From Kangiella sp. (GTDB lineage Bacteria; Pseudomonadota; Gammaproteobacteria; Enterobacterales; Kangiellaceae): a stretch of 64,000 nt of DNA. The translations under genes were made by a program, and so were the position numbers. Of the stretch, positions 24,088-33,359 are shown one piece after another (positions within the stretch are counted from its first letter, which is position 1; every line of letters begins with the position of its first letter). The notes under the pieces are model-generated. The model had not been told where the DNA came from. It was given only the letters and a program-made list of their open reading frames with translations, and did not search any database. The DNA is taken from assembly GCA_028284185.1 (NCBI GenBank), contig JANQSG010000017.1, positions 1 through 64,000 on the forward strand, in the 5' to 3' direction.

Positions 24088-24573
24088 ATGATACGCCCTG
24101 TTAATATTTCTGATGCTAAGTCAATTGCTAATATTTATAATTATTATATCGACACTAGCATTATCACTTTTGAAACTGAGCAGGTTTCATCCAAAGAGAT
24201 TAGGGATCGTATAGAAGAAACTCTAAATCAGGATCTACCCTACCTAATCGCTGAAGATAATGACAAAGTCTTAGGCTATGCTTATTCTAGTAAATGGAAA
24301 GGCCGCTGCGCTTATCGTTTTTCGGTTGAAGTGACTGTGTATTTATCACCTGATGCCACCGGCAGAGGCCTGGGCACTAAGCTATATCAAGTACTTTTTG
24401 ATAAACTAAAACAACTGGGCTACCATGCAGCCATTGGCGGAATATCCTTACCTAATACTGCCAGCATTGCTTTACATGAAAAAGTAGGTATGCAAAAAGT
24501 GGCGCATTTTGAGCAAGTTGGCTTTAAATTTGACCAATGGATTGATGTCGGCTATTGGCAGAAAATTTTATAA
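24088..24573 (+). CDS. GNAT acetyltransferase, phosphinothricin-acetyltransferase-like
   Basis: A 161-residue member of the Pat/YncA branch of the GNAT family, which N-acetylates small amines such as methionine sulfone or phosphinothricin-like compounds. IRPVNISDAKSIANIYNYY at the start, GYAYSSKWKGRCAYRFSVE in the middle and the acetyl-CoA loop DATGRGLGTKLYQVL (about residues 93-107) are clear. I start at ATG 24088, not the TTG six bases earlier, because IRP is the family's usual start. No ribosome-binding site precedes it, and the TAA of a small open frame overlaps as TAATG. Confidence 0.88.
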   Translation: MIRPVNISDAKSIANIYNYYIDTSIITFETEQVSSKEIRDRIEETLNQDLPYLIAEDNDKVLGYAYSSKWKGRCAYRFSVEVTVYLSPDATGRGLGTKLYQVLFDKLKQLGYHAAIGGISLPNTASIALHEKVGMQKVAHFEQVGFKFDQWIDVGYWQKIL

Positions 24574-24609
24574 TTTCCAATGGACCCAAAAGTACCTCAG
24601 GAAGCATAA

Positions 24610-24999
24610 ATGAATAAACCAGAAGGCTTTACCACCATAACTCCTTATATGTTTGTTGATAATGCAGAAGCGTTTGTAACTTTTCTAAAAACAGCTTTTG
24701 ATGCCAATGAGCTTTCCAGAACTCTGCAAGGTCAACGCATTGCCAATGTTTTGCTACAAATCAATGACAGTATGCTGTTTGTAAGCGAAGCTACAGAAAG
24801 TTACCCTGCTATGGCTTCGGCCTATTATATTTACGTAGAAAATGTCAATACAGGTATGCAAAAAGCCTTAGCGGCTGGCGGTCAATTGGAAATGGACATC
24901 ATGGATATGCCCTATGGCGATCGCCAGGGTGGTATTCGAGATAATTGGGGTAATATCTGGTGGATTTCACAAAGAATGATCAACGAAAGCTATCAATAG
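24610..24999 (+). CDS. VOC family (glyoxalase/PhnB-like) protein
   Basis: A 129-residue protein of the vicinal-oxygen-chelate superfamily in the PhnB-like group. TTITPYMFVDNAEAFVTFLK opens the first beta-alpha-beta module. The second includes YYIYVENVNTGMQKALAAGG and closes with YGDRQGGIRDNWGNIWWISQ, the usual PhnB ending. A metal-dependent or binding role is possible, but few histidines are present, so catalysis is doubtful. It has an AGGAAG ribosome-binding site and follows the GNAT gene by 36 bases. Confidence 0.88.
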   Translation: MNKPEGFTTITPYMFVDNAEAFVTFLKTAFDANELSRTLQGQRIANVLLQINDSMLFVSEATESYPAMASAYYIYVENVNTGMQKALAAGGQLEMDIMDMPYGDRQGGIRDNWGNIWWISQRMINESYQ

Positions 25000-25110
25000 C
25001 TTAGATTTGAAAAGCTTTGTTACAAGCCCGAATTGAGACAAACGAGCTTTTTACATAAGATGAAACCAGTTAATATTTAACAAAATGTATATCAATATCC
25101 AGGGGTTAAT

Positions 25111-25977
25111 ATGCCATTAAAGAAATTAAAACTAATTATCACAGCAGCAACTTTAAGCTTTGCTTTAGTCAGTTGTGCGCATCATAAAGTAGTCAGCTAT
25201 GATAAAGAGCTCAATGCAGCTATTGATTCACGGACAGCAGAAGATAAAGTCCGTGATTCAGCTCGCAAACCTGCGGAAACCTTGAAATTTTTTAGAGTTG
25301 AACCAGGTATGACAGTAGCCGAAGCTTTACCAGGCGGTGGTTGGTACAGCAAAATCATCGCCAATTACTTAGGTTCTGACGGTGCCCTATATGGCATCAA
25401 TTATGATGACGATATGTGGCCACGTTTTGGCTTTTTCTCGGAAGAGCGGATTAAAGAAAGAATCGCTGCAACCAGTTTATTCCCGGAAAAGGTAAAAACC
25501 TTTACTGATAATGGCATCAAAGCCAAAGGCTTTACTTTTAGTACAGCACCCGATGAGCTTGCTGGCACAGTGGATCGTGTCTTAATGATCCGTGCCCTAC
25601 ATAATCTTAATCGTTTTGAAGCAAAAGCTGGTACTCGCAGCAAAGCTTTAAAAACTGTTCATAAGCTTTTGAAAAAAGGTGGTATGGTTGGTCTGGTTCA
25701 ACATCAGGTTGCTGAATCAGTTAGTGACGAAAGTGCACAGGGACAAAGAGGTTACTTGAAAAAATCCGCTGTAATCAAAATGTTTGAAGAAGCTGGTTTT
25801 GAATTAGTGGACTCCAGCGATATACATCTTAATTCTAAAGATCAACCTGGTGAAAAAGATATCGTCTGGCGTTTACCACCAACTCTGTTAGGCTCAAAGG
25901 ACAAACCTGGACAAATGAAGGCTATGCAGGCGATTGGTGAATCCAATCGAATGACTTTATTGTTCGTTAAAAAATAG
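25111..25977 (+). CDS. Lipoprotein-type class I SAM methyltransferase-like protein (COG4798-like)
   Basis: A 288-residue protein with a lipoprotein signal: basic start, hydrophobic residues 8-20 and the lipobox LVSC with Cys22. The body is a Rossmann methyltransferase fold. The glycine-rich site appears as TVAEALPGGGWYSKIIA (about residues 69-85), a strand GALYGINYDDD follows, then a VDRVLMIRALHNL segment and a C-terminal GFELVDSSDI. Predicted exported methyltransferases of this kind are known as a family, but SAM is not expected outside the cytoplasm. The AGGGG ribosome-binding site precedes the ATG closely. Confidence 0.85.
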   Translation: MPLKKLKLIITAATLSFALVSCAHHKVVSYDKELNAAIDSRTAEDKVRDSARKPAETLKFFRVEPGMTVAEALPGGGWYSKIIANYLGSDGALYGINYDDDMWPRFGFFSEERIKERIAATSLFPEKVKTFTDNGIKAKGFTFSTAPDELAGTVDRVLMIRALHNLNRFEAKAGTRSKALKTVHKLLKKGGMVGLVQHQVAESVSDESAQGQRGYLKKSAVIKMFEEAGFELVDSSDIHLNSKDQPGEKDIVWRLPPTLLGSKDKPGQMKAMQAIGESNRMTLLFVKK

Positions 25978-25991
25978 CACCAAATAAGATT

Positions 25992-26020
25992 AATGCGCTG
26001 GCACTTTGGCGCATTTTTAT
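25992..26020 (+). terminator. Terminator between convergent genes
   Basis: AATGCGC (25992-25998) pairs with GCGCATT (26009-26015) and is followed by T-rich DNA. It lies between the methyltransferase-like gene and the convergent SPOR gene and can serve the former. Confidence 0.75.
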
Positions 26021-26385
26021 TTAACCGACTTTACAGTCAATACTCTTTTCAAAGAGCTCATGGGTCGAGCCCAAGCTGCAATCTGTTTGTAGGAAGCTTG
26101 TATTTCTTTCACCACCTGTTGAGCTTCTTTTTGATTAGAATAGATACCTTCCAAAATTACCCAGTGTTGCTTTTCTTTTACTAAGGTTTTAACAGCAACC
26201 AGACGTTTTTTATAGTTTAATTCTTTAACTGCACCTTCAAGATCAGTCATTGCGGGCAAACTCGCTATCTGCACAACATAATAGTCATCAGGGGTATTGA
26301 AAATAATTGCCATCAAACGTTCACTGGCTATAGAAACAAATGAGGAGATCATTAACAAAAGACTAAAGAGTAGTAGTTTCATCAT
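26017..26385 (-). CDS. Exported SPOR-domain protein
   Basis: A 122-residue protein with a signal peptide (about residues 1-20) and a single SPOR domain. YYVVQIASLPAMTDLEGAVKE (one strand-helix unit) and HWVILEGIYSNQKEAQQVV (the other) are followed by WARPMSSLKR. SPOR domains bind denuded glycan strands of septal peptidoglycan. The protein has no further domain, so it may be a periplasmic peptidoglycan-binding factor. It is alone on its strand, convergent with the methyltransferase-like gene and divergent from map. Confidence 0.82.
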   Translation of the reverse strand: MMKLLLFSLLLMISSFVSIASERLMAIIFNTPDDYYVVQIASLPAMTDLEGAVKELNYKKRLVAVKTLVKEKQHWVILEGIYSNQKEAQQVVKEIQASYKQIAAWARPMSSLKRVLTVKSVK

Positions 26386-26563
26386 TCAGATATTTTGATA
26401 GTAAGTTCTAATAAATTGTAGTGATCAAAAACAGCCGCTCAAGCCCTATAATCCAATTTTACAATTCAGGCTTTTTATCTGACAAAATGGTAAAAATCAA
26501 GTGGTTATGTACTCTTTAAGCGATTAAAGCTAAAATAGCCAAAAGTTCTTAGAGTTATATTCT

Positions 26564-27403
26564 ATGGGAATCAAATTAAAAACCCCTGAACAAATTGAAG
26601 GTATGCGCATTGCAGGCAAATTAGCCTCTGAAGTGCTTGAAATGATTGGTCAATATGTTGTTAAAGGCACCACTACCGAGGAGCTCAATCAAATCTGCCA
26701 CCAACATATTGTTGTCGTGCAAGGCGGTTATCCAGCAACCCTGAATTATGGCGGCTCCCCCTATCCTATGACCCTGGATGATGAGGGGGTTCCACAGGAG
26801 CTATTTCATAAAGATGGTTTTCCAAAATCTATCTGCACCTCAATTAACGACGTAGTTTGTCATGGTATTCCCAATAAAAAACCCTTAAAAAACGGTGATA
26901 TTTTAAATATTGATGTCACCGTAATAAAAGATGGCTTCCATGGCGATACCAGCAAAATGTTTGTGGTAGGTGAAGCGACCCCGCAAGCCAATAAGTTGAT
27001 CAAAGTGACTCAGGAAGCATTGTATCTGGCGATTGATATGGTCAAGCCTGGCAGACGTTTAGGCGATATTGGTTACGCCATTCAAAAATATGTAGAAAAG
27101 CACGGTTACTCTGTAGTGCGTGAATATTGTGGACATGGCATTGGTGAAGTCTTCCATGAAGAACCTCAAGTCACTCACTATGGTCGCCCAGGTACTGGCG
27201 TTGAATTACAGGCAGGCATGACTTTTACCATCGAGCCCATGGTTAATTTTGGAAAGCGTAATGTTAAACTCAATAAAAAAGATGGCTGGACCGTTTCCAC
27301 CAAAGATCGTTCTCTATCAGCCCAATGGGAGCATACCTTGCTTTGCACAGCTAAGGGCGTTGAAGTGTTAACCAAGCGTTCTGATGAAGCGTTCCAAAAC
27401 TAA
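26564..27403 (+). CDS. map: Methionine aminopeptidase, type I
   Basis: Map removes the initiator methionine from nascent proteins. The pita-bread-fold enzyme of 279 residues has all metal ligands: the aspartates in NIDVTVIKDGFHGDTSKMF, the histidine in YCGHGIGEVFHEEP, and the glutamates in FTIEPMV and QWEHTLL. It is slightly longer than the E. coli enzyme owing to a small insertion (VVVQGGYPATLNY region and PMTLDDEGVPQELFHKDG). It lies 10 bases before glnD, the conserved order. In relatives map usually faces rpsB directly; here about 5 kb of accessory genes lie between. Confidence 0.96.
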   Translation: MGIKLKTPEQIEGMRIAGKLASEVLEMIGQYVVKGTTTEELNQICHQHIVVVQGGYPATLNYGGSPYPMTLDDEGVPQELFHKDGFPKSICTSINDVVCHGIPNKKPLKNGDILNIDVTVIKDGFHGDTSKMFVVGEATPQANKLIKVTQEALYLAIDMVKPGRRLGDIGYAIQKYVEKHGYSVVREYCGHGIGEVFHEEPQVTHYGRPGTGVELQAGMTFTIEPMVNFGKRNVKLNKKDGWTVSTKDRSLSAQWEHTLLCTAKGVEVLTKRSDEAFQN

Positions 27404-27413
27404 TTAAAACGCT

Positions 27414-30068
27414 GTGGCAGCAACTGACAAATACCATTATCTTCCCAAAAGCTCTGAATTATTAAAAACTAATAATTCAACCCATTCTGAGTACCTAAAA
27501 ATCTACAAGCGGCACCTAGACAAAGGGTTACAAGCGCTGATTGAGCAATTTCAAAAAGGTACTAGCATTAGCCAATTACTTAAAGCCAGAAGCTCTTTAA
27601 TGGACCACATATTAATAACCAGTTGGCAACAATATGCTGTCAATCCTGATTGTGCATTAATTGCGGTAGGTGGCTATGGTCGCCATGAGCTGCAACCCTT
27701 TTCTGATATTGATATTTTAGTGCTACTTAGTGAATCAGATGTACAAACACAAGCTCTAGAAAGCTGGTTGGCCTTTTTATGGGATATTGGTTTGGAAGTT
27801 GGACATAGTGTACGAACCTTAGAACAATGTGAGACACTTGCACAAGCTGATATCACCATTGCCACCTCTTTAATGGAATCTCGCTATTTATGCGGCGCTA
27901 AAACTTTATATAAAAAACTGAATACTTTAGTCGAAGCTGATAACTTTTGGCCTTCAGAACAGTTTTTTAATGCCAAAGTTCGCGAGCATCGAGAACGCCA
28001 TAAAAAATTTAAAGACACCTCCTTCAACCTTGAACCCAATATTAAATCCAATCCGGGGGGCTTGCGCGATATTCAGGTGATGCAATGGATCACTTTGAAA
28101 CATCTAAAGTCCAATAGCTTACATCATCTAATTGAGCGTAATATTCTTACTCGACGCGAATATCGTAATTTGATTAGCCACCAACAATTTTTACGGCGAG
28201 TACGCTTTGCTTTACATGCACTAACTGGCAAGCGTGAAGATCGCCTATCCTTTGAGCATCAGAAAAAGGTCGCTGAATGGCTCGGTTATGAAGATGATGA
28301 AAACAAACTGGCGGTTGAATACCTGATGCAAAATTATTATCGCGCAGTTATGGCGATACGAAATTTGAATGAATTATTTATTCAAATCTTTGAGCAAGAG
28401 TATTTGTCCAGTCAGTTGAATTCGGAAAGTACCGTCTTAGATGAAGATTTCTTTATTCAAAATAAACGGATTGGTACTGATAATCCTGAGTTATTTAAGC
28501 AAAAGCCGCATACTCTGATTAAAATATTTACTTATATTGCATTGGATCCTGAAATCAGACAAATTCAGGCGAAAACCCTGCGCCAAATTCGCTCCAGTCA
28601 GCAGATCATTAATAAAGACTACCGTAACAATACAAAAAACATAGCTGCCTGGCTTGAATTTTTATCTAGCAGGCAAATCACCAGTCGTGGCTTTGCGTTA
28701 ATGAAAAGGACCAACGTATTAGGTGCACTGGTTCCTATATTTGCAAAAATTGAAGGGCAAATGCAGTTCGATTTATTTCACGCTTATACTGTTGATGAAC
28801 ACACCTTGTTTTTACTCAGACATATTATTCGTTATAACAAACCTGAGTGTCAGCATGAATTTCCCATATGTTCTGACATAGTGCGAGAACTGGCAGATCC
28901 AACAGTCTTACACTTGGCCGCCATTTTCCACGATATTGCCAAGGGGCGTGGCGGCGATCATTCAGAACTAGGAGCGATTGATGCATTAGAATATGCCAAA
29001 TCTATGGGTCTAAACCTACAAACGGCTAAACTGATTTCCTGGCTGGTAAAAAATCACTTGATCATGTCTTTGGTTGCTCAACGCAAGGATATTAGCGACC
29101 CCGAAGTGATAGAAACTTTTGCAAAACGGATTCCTGACGTTCTGCACTTGGAATTGCTTTATGTATTAACAGTTTCAGATATTCGAGCAACCAATCCCAC
29201 TTTATGGAATTCCTGGAAAGAATCTTTACTAAAAGAATTATTCCTAGCCACTAAATATTATCTTAGCCAAGCAACGCCTCGTACTAATCAACAGGAAATG
29301 TTGCAAGACACTCGCCAGCAGGTGTTGGAGCAGTTTGTAAAAAGTGAAAAGCCTATCGAACCTGTTCGCGAACTTCTACAGGAGCTTGGTGATGAATATC
29401 TGTTGCGTTATCATCCCGAACAAATCATCTGGCAATTGGAGCAACTGTTAGCTCAACCATTGTTTAAAGAAAACAACCAACCCTATGTTGCGATTAAAAA
29501 TCATCGCAGCCAGGCTGGCACGGAAATTTTTATTGCGATTAATGATCAGGCTGATTTATTTGCTGCAATTGCTAGCGTACTTTGTCAAAACCATTTGAAT
29601 ATTCAGGCAGCCACCCTGTTTACCTCGCCAAAAGGTCTATGCCTGGATACTTTTATTGTACTGGACGAGCAGGGACAACCACTTTCTTATCAGGAGCGCA
29701 TTGACGAGATTCAGAACAATTTAATCCAGCAACTATCTGATATCAGCAATATCCGTCTGGAGGTAAGTCGAGCCCTGCCAAGTCGCTATAAACACTTTAA
29801 TGTACCAACACTTATTACTTTTAGTCATGATAAAGCAACTAATTTAACCATTCTGGAGCTGGCAGCACTGGATCGGCCCGCGCTACTTGCTAAAATAGGC
29901 CAGGCTTTCCGTGATTGTCAGGTTAAGATTCATTCAGCAAAAATTGTGACTCTGGGTGAAAAGGTAGAAGATACTTTTATGATCAGCAAAACTAATGACA
30001 AGCCGATTACGGATACAACAGAATTAGCGCAACTCAAACAACATATTATTGAATTACTGGATGCTTAA
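27414..30068 (+). CDS. glnD: Bifunctional uridylyltransferase/uridylyl-removing enzyme GlnD
   Basis: GlnD adds UMP to PII proteins when glutamine is low and removes it when glutamine is high, controlling nitrogen metabolism. The 884-residue protein has the nucleotidyltransferase motif [17 protein letters not shown] at about residues 86-102, a central helical region, and the HD hydrolase motif with [16 protein letters not shown] near residue 510. Two ACT domains, which sense glutamine, complete the C-terminus (about residues 695-884). The start is GTG, 10 bases past map. Confidence 0.96.
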   Translation: MAATDKYHYLPKSSELLKTNNSTHSEYLKIYKRHLDKGLQALIEQFQKGTSISQLLKARSSLMDHILITSWQQYAVNPDCALIAVGGYGRHELQPFSDIDILVLLSESDVQTQALESWLAFLWDIGLEVGHSVRTLEQCETLAQADITIATSLMESRYLCGAKTLYKKLNTLVEADNFWPSEQFFNAKVREHRERHKKFKDTSFNLEPNIKSNPGGLRDIQVMQWITLKHLKSNSLHHLIERNILTRREYRNLISHQQFLRRVRFALHALTGKREDRLSFEHQKKVAEWLGYEDDENKLAVEYLMQNYYRAVMAIRNLNELFIQIFEQEYLSSQLNSESTVLDEDFFIQNKRIGTDNPELFKQKPHTLIKIFTYIALDPEIRQIQAKTLRQIRSSQQIINKDYRNNTKNIAAWLEFLSSRQITSRGFALMKRTNVLGALVPIFAKIEGQMQFDLFHAYTVDEHTLFLLRHIIRYNKPECQHEFPICSDIVRELADPTVLHLAAIFHDIAKGRGGDHSELGAIDALEYAKSMGLNLQTAKLISWLVKNHLIMSLVAQRKDISDPEVIETFAKRIPDVLHLELLYVLTVSDIRATNPTLWNSWKESLLKELFLATKYYLSQATPRTNQQEMLQDTRQQVLEQFVKSEKPIEPVRELLQELGDEYLLRYHPEQIIWQLEQLLAQPLFKENNQPYVAIKNHRSQAGTEIFIAINDQADLFAAIASVLCQNHLNIQAATLFTSPKGLCLDTFIVLDEQGQPLSYQERIDEIQNNLIQQLSDISNIRLEVSRALPSRYKHFNVPTLITFSHDKATNLTILELAALDRPALLAKIGQAFRDCQVKIHSAKIVTLGEKVEDTFMISKTNDKPITDTTELAQLKQHIIELLDA

Positions 30069-30094
30069 TTTATTGCATCCAACAGGAACTATTT

Positions 30095-30913
30095 ATGTCA
30101 TTACAAACTACTATAGAAAATGCTTTTGAAAATCGTGAACAACTATCTCCCTCAACGTCATCCATTGAAATTAAAGATGCAGTACAGGAAACCTTAAATC
30201 TATTGGACTCGGGCCAAGTTCGGGTAGCCGAGAAAATTAATGGTCACTGGACAGTGCATCAGTGGCTGAAAAAAGCGGTACTCTTATCTTTCCGCTTGAA
30301 TGACAATAAAGTCATTGACACAGATCTGGCGCAGTTTTATGACAAGGTACCCATGAAATATCAAAATATGACTGAAGCAGAGTTTCGTGAAGGTGGTACT
30401 CGCGTGGTGCCACATGCTATAGCTCGTCATGGCTCTTTTATTGCCAAAAATGTAGTCTTAATGCCAAGTTATACCAATATCGGTGCTTATATTGATGAGG
30501 GTACTATGGTGGACACCTGGGCTACTGTAGGTTCTTGTGCGCAAATTGGTAAAAATGTACACCTTTCCGGTGGTGCAGGTATTGGTGGCGTGTTGGAGCC
30601 TTTGCAAGCCGGCCCTACCATTATTGAAGATAATTGTTTTATTGGAGCTCGTTCAGAAGTTGTTGAAGGTGTGATAGTTGAAGAAGGCTCGGTGCTTTCT
30701 ATGGGGGTATTTATTGGTCAAAGTACTAAAATTTATAACCGCCTGACAGATGAATTCACCTATGGTCGAGTGCCAGCTGGCTCGGTGGTAGTGCCCGGTA
30801 GCCTGCCATCCGATTGTGGTAAATATAACCTGAATTGCGCCGTAATCGTAAAGCAGGTTGATGCCAAAACCCGCTCAAAAACTTCAATTAATGATCTATT
30901 AAGAATGGATTAG
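30095..30913 (+). CDS. dapD: Tetrahydrodipicolinate N-succinyltransferase DapD
   Basis: DapD succinylates tetrahydrodipicolinate in the lysine/diaminopimelate pathway. The 272-residue protein has an N-terminal helical domain, then a left-handed beta helix of hexapeptides around [20 protein letters not shown] (catalytic aspartate/glutamate region) and [21 protein letters not shown] short C-terminal domain follows. The AGGAA ribosome-binding site is clear. DapE, two genes on, uses a later intermediate of the same pathway, so the cluster supplies peptidoglycan cross-link precursors. Confidence 0.97.
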   Translation: MSLQTTIENAFENREQLSPSTSSIEIKDAVQETLNLLDSGQVRVAEKINGHWTVHQWLKKAVLLSFRLNDNKVIDTDLAQFYDKVPMKYQNMTEAEFREGGTRVVPHAIARHGSFIAKNVVLMPSYTNIGAYIDEGTMVDTWATVGSCAQIGKNVHLSGGAGIGGVLEPLQAGPTIIEDNCFIGARSEVVEGVIVEEGSVLSMGVFIGQSTKIYNRLTDEFTYGRVPAGSVVVPGSLPSDCGKYNLNCAVIVKQVDAKTRSKTSINDLLRMD

Positions 30914-30925
30914 GAGCTTATCATT

Positions 30926-31270
30926 ATGGTAAAAATTTATGGGATCCCAAATTGCGATACGGTGCGTAAAGCAATCAAATGGTTAGAAACAAATGCTATT
31001 GAGCATGAGTTTATTGATTATCGCAAAAATCCGCTGGCTAAATCGGAAATTGAAAGCTGGGATAAAGCCATTGGCTGGGAAACTTTGTTAAATAAGCGCA
31101 GTACCGCTTGGAAGCCGTTAGAATCATCGGTAAAAGATAATATCAATCGTGATGTAGCGATTGAGTTAATGCTGGAAAAAGTGACCCTAATTAAACGTCC
31201 AGTTTTAGTGAAAGGCAAAGACGTTTACTTAGGCTTTAAACCTGAAATGTATCAAGATATTTTTGTCTAA
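30926..31270 (+). CDS. ArsC/Spx-family protein (YffB-like)
   Basis: A 114-residue thioredoxin-fold protein of the ArsC/Spx/YffB family. The single active cysteine is in YGIPNCDTVRKAIKWLE (about residue 9). RSTAWKPL and the conserved arginine region KRPVLVKGKDVYLGFKPE complete the pattern. YffB-like members lie next to dapE in many gammaproteobacteria, and glutathione-dependent thiol chemistry has been suggested. An AGGAG ribosome-binding site precedes the ATG, 13 bases past dapD. Confidence 0.9.
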   Translation: MVKIYGIPNCDTVRKAIKWLETNAIEHEFIDYRKNPLAKSEIESWDKAIGWETLLNKRSTAWKPLESSVKDNINRDVAIELMLEKVTLIKRPVLVKGKDVYLGFKPEMYQDIFV

Positions 31271-31312
31271 GTCCGAATGGATCTGAAAAATCCTGAAAGA
31301 ATAAAATAAATT

Positions 31313-32449
31313 ATGAGCCGAGTATTAGAATTAACGAAAAATCTGATTAATCGTCAATCAGTCACTCCTGAAGATGCCGGCTGTCAGGATTTAATGATGG
31401 ATTTTTTAGCCAACCTTGGTTTTAACAATGAAATTCTCAACTTCGAAGATACCAAAAACTTTTGGTCATTACACCAGGGCAGCTCTGAGCAGCCAATTTT
31501 TGTTTTTGCTGGTCATACCGATGTAGTGCCAGCAGGAGCTTTAGACCAATGGACAACCCCACCTTTTAGTGCAACCAAACAAGGCAATTATTTATTCGGT
31601 CGTGGCGCTGCCGATATGAAAGGTAGTTTGGCTGCTATGTTAGTGGCAACAGAAAAGTTTGTGAGTGACTATCCCGAACATAAAGGCTCTATCGGTTATT
31701 TGATTACCAGTGATGAAGAAGGGCCATTTGTCAATGGCACAGTACGAGTAGTTGAAGAATTACAAAAGCGAAACCAACCCATTGACTATTGTGTAGTCGG
31801 CGAACCTTCAAGTAGCGAACAACTAGGTGATGTCATAAAAAATGGTCGCCGTGGTTCTTTAACCGGTTTTTTAACCATTAAAGGCCAGCAAGGTCATGTA
31901 GCCTACCCTCACCTGGCAGATAATGCCATCCATAAATCATTCAAGGCACTTGATGAATTAGTTAATACCCAATGGGATCAAGGTAACGATTTTTTCCCGG
32001 CAACCAGTTTCCAAATTGCCATTATCAAATCCGGCACTGCAACCAATGTTATTCCCGGTGAGTTATATACCGAATTTAATTTCCGCTATTCCACCGAAAC
32101 CAATAGCCGTGAATTGGAAGAAAAAGTTATCGCTATATTAGATCGTCACCAACTGGAGTACCAACTGCGATGGAAGCTCAATGGTGAACCTTTTTTAACA
32201 GAAACCGGTGATTTGTTAAAAGCTTCCGCTTTAGCGATCCAAAAAATCTGCGCTATTCAAACCGAAGCCTTAACTAGTGGTGGTACTTCCGATGGTCGCT
32301 TTATCGCTAAAACCGGTGCTGAAGTTATTGAAATTGGTCCTGTTAATAAAACCATTCATCAAATTAATGAATGCGTAAAAATATCCGATTTGGATAAATT
32401 ATCAGAAATCTACTATCAAATTTTAGTGGAACTACTCGCTGATGACTAA
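31313..32449 (+). CDS. dapE: Succinyl-diaminopimelate desuccinylase DapE
   Basis: DapE hydrolyses N-succinyl-LL-diaminopimelate with two zinc ions. The M20-type ligands are all present: [44 protein letters not shown] and, near the end, [10 protein letters not shown]. The 378-residue length is usual. The ribosome-binding site is weak. The gene ends with an 8-base overlap onto the VanY-like peptidase gene, linking a lysine/DAP enzyme with a wall enzyme. Confidence 0.97.
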   Translation: MSRVLELTKNLINRQSVTPEDAGCQDLMMDFLANLGFNNEILNFEDTKNFWSLHQGSSEQPIFVFAGHTDVVPAGALDQWTTPPFSATKQGNYLFGRGAADMKGSLAAMLVATEKFVSDYPEHKGSIGYLITSDEEGPFVNGTVRVVEELQKRNQPIDYCVVGEPSSSEQLGDVIKNGRRGSLTGFLTIKGQQGHVAYPHLADNAIHKSFKALDELVNTQWDQGNDFFPATSFQIAIIKSGTATNVIPGELYTEFNFRYSTETNSRELEEKVIAILDRHQLEYQLRWKLNGEPFLTETGDLLKASALAIQKICAIQTEALTSGGTSDGRFIAKTGAEVIEIGPVNKTIHQINECVKISDLDKLSEIYYQILVELLADD

Positions 32450-33161
32450 AAGTTTAATGACACCTGAACAACTCCTCGGTCTTAACCAGGATCATCTTCT
32501 GTGCATTAACGATAATATCGAATTGATTGGTCAAAAATTCCAGTGCCATCATGAAGTGCTAGTGCCTTTAGCCAGATTAATTCGCCAATCGGAACAGGAT
32601 GGAATTCCACTAAGGATCATCAGCAGTTACCGCTCTTTTGAGCAACAGCTTGCCATCTGGAATAAAAAGTTTTATCAAGAAGTCGAGCTTAATTTACGCG
32701 ATGGCAGCAAAGTCAATTCGCAGGATCTGGATGAGGCTGCCAGAGTCAAAGCTATCCTACACTATTCAGCACTGCCGGGAACCAGTCGTCACCATTGGGG
32801 GACCGATTTTGATGTTTTTGATGCCAGTCATATTGATCAAGGTTTAACAGTTGAATTAACCGAGCAGGAATTCGAGGAACAAGGCCCCTGTGGTAATCTT
32901 AACTTTTGGTTGCAAGACATTTTAACCGATTATCAATTCTTCAAACCTTATTTCAAAGATCAGGGCGGTATTGCCTGCGAACCCTGGCATATCAGCTATC
33001 AACCGATTGCTACAGCCGCTTTAGCAGATTATCCCGTAGCGTTATTAAAGCACACACTGGAAAGCACAGATATTGGCGGTAAAAATATTATTATTCCGAT
33101 GCTCAATGATATTGTTGAGCAGTATGTGATGAATATTTGCAATCCCGACCAGCAAGGATAA
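32442..33161 (+). CDS. LAS-superfamily (VanY-like) D,D-carboxypeptidase family protein
   Basis: A 239-residue zinc peptidase of the M15B/VanY group. It shows [18 protein letters not shown] (about residues 63-80), the [13 protein letters not shown] motif with His and Asp zinc ligands, and the terminal EPWHISY motif with the third ligand. No clear signal peptide is seen, so it may act in the cytoplasm or reach the periplasm another way, which is a little odd for a peptidoglycan enzyme. Substrates are likely D-Ala-ended or similar muropeptides. It overlaps dapE by 8 bases. Confidence 0.88.
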   Translation: MTKSLMTPEQLLGLNQDHLLCINDNIELIGQKFQCHHEVLVPLARLIRQSEQDGIPLRIISSYRSFEQQLAIWNKKFYQEVELNLRDGSKVNSQDLDEAARVKAILHYSALPGTSRHHWGTDFDVFDASHIDQGLTVELTEQEFEEQGPCGNLNFWLQDILTDYQFFKPYFKDQGGIACEPWHISYQPIATAALADYPVALLKHTLESTDIGGKNIIIPMLNDIVEQYVMNICNPDQQG

Positions 33162-33164
33162 ATT

Positions 33165-33353
33165 ATGTGGATGGCAATCGGTGTTACTTTCCTGATTTTT
33201 GCAGTTCTATATTCGGGGATCTATATGCTTAAACGCTCTGCCGATAAATTTAAAATTCCCGATAATGTTAAGGCTCAACCTTATAACAATGATGACTACG
33301 ATAATAGCGATAGCCATGAAAAAATTAACCACAAAAAAGAACAAAAATCTTAA
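33165..33353 (+). CDS. DUF2897-like small membrane protein
   Basis: A 62-residue protein: one membrane segment (WMAIGVTFLIFAVLYSGIYML), then a hydrophilic tail rich in K, D, N and E. The start and layout match DUF2897, whose function is unknown and which is often found near dapE. The AGGA ribosome-binding site lies inside the end of the previous gene, 7 bases from the ATG. Confidence 0.78.
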   Translation: MWMAIGVTFLIFAVLYSGIYMLKRSADKFKIPDNVKAQPYNNDDYDNSDSHEKINHKKEQKS

Positions 33354-33359
33354 TTGTTT

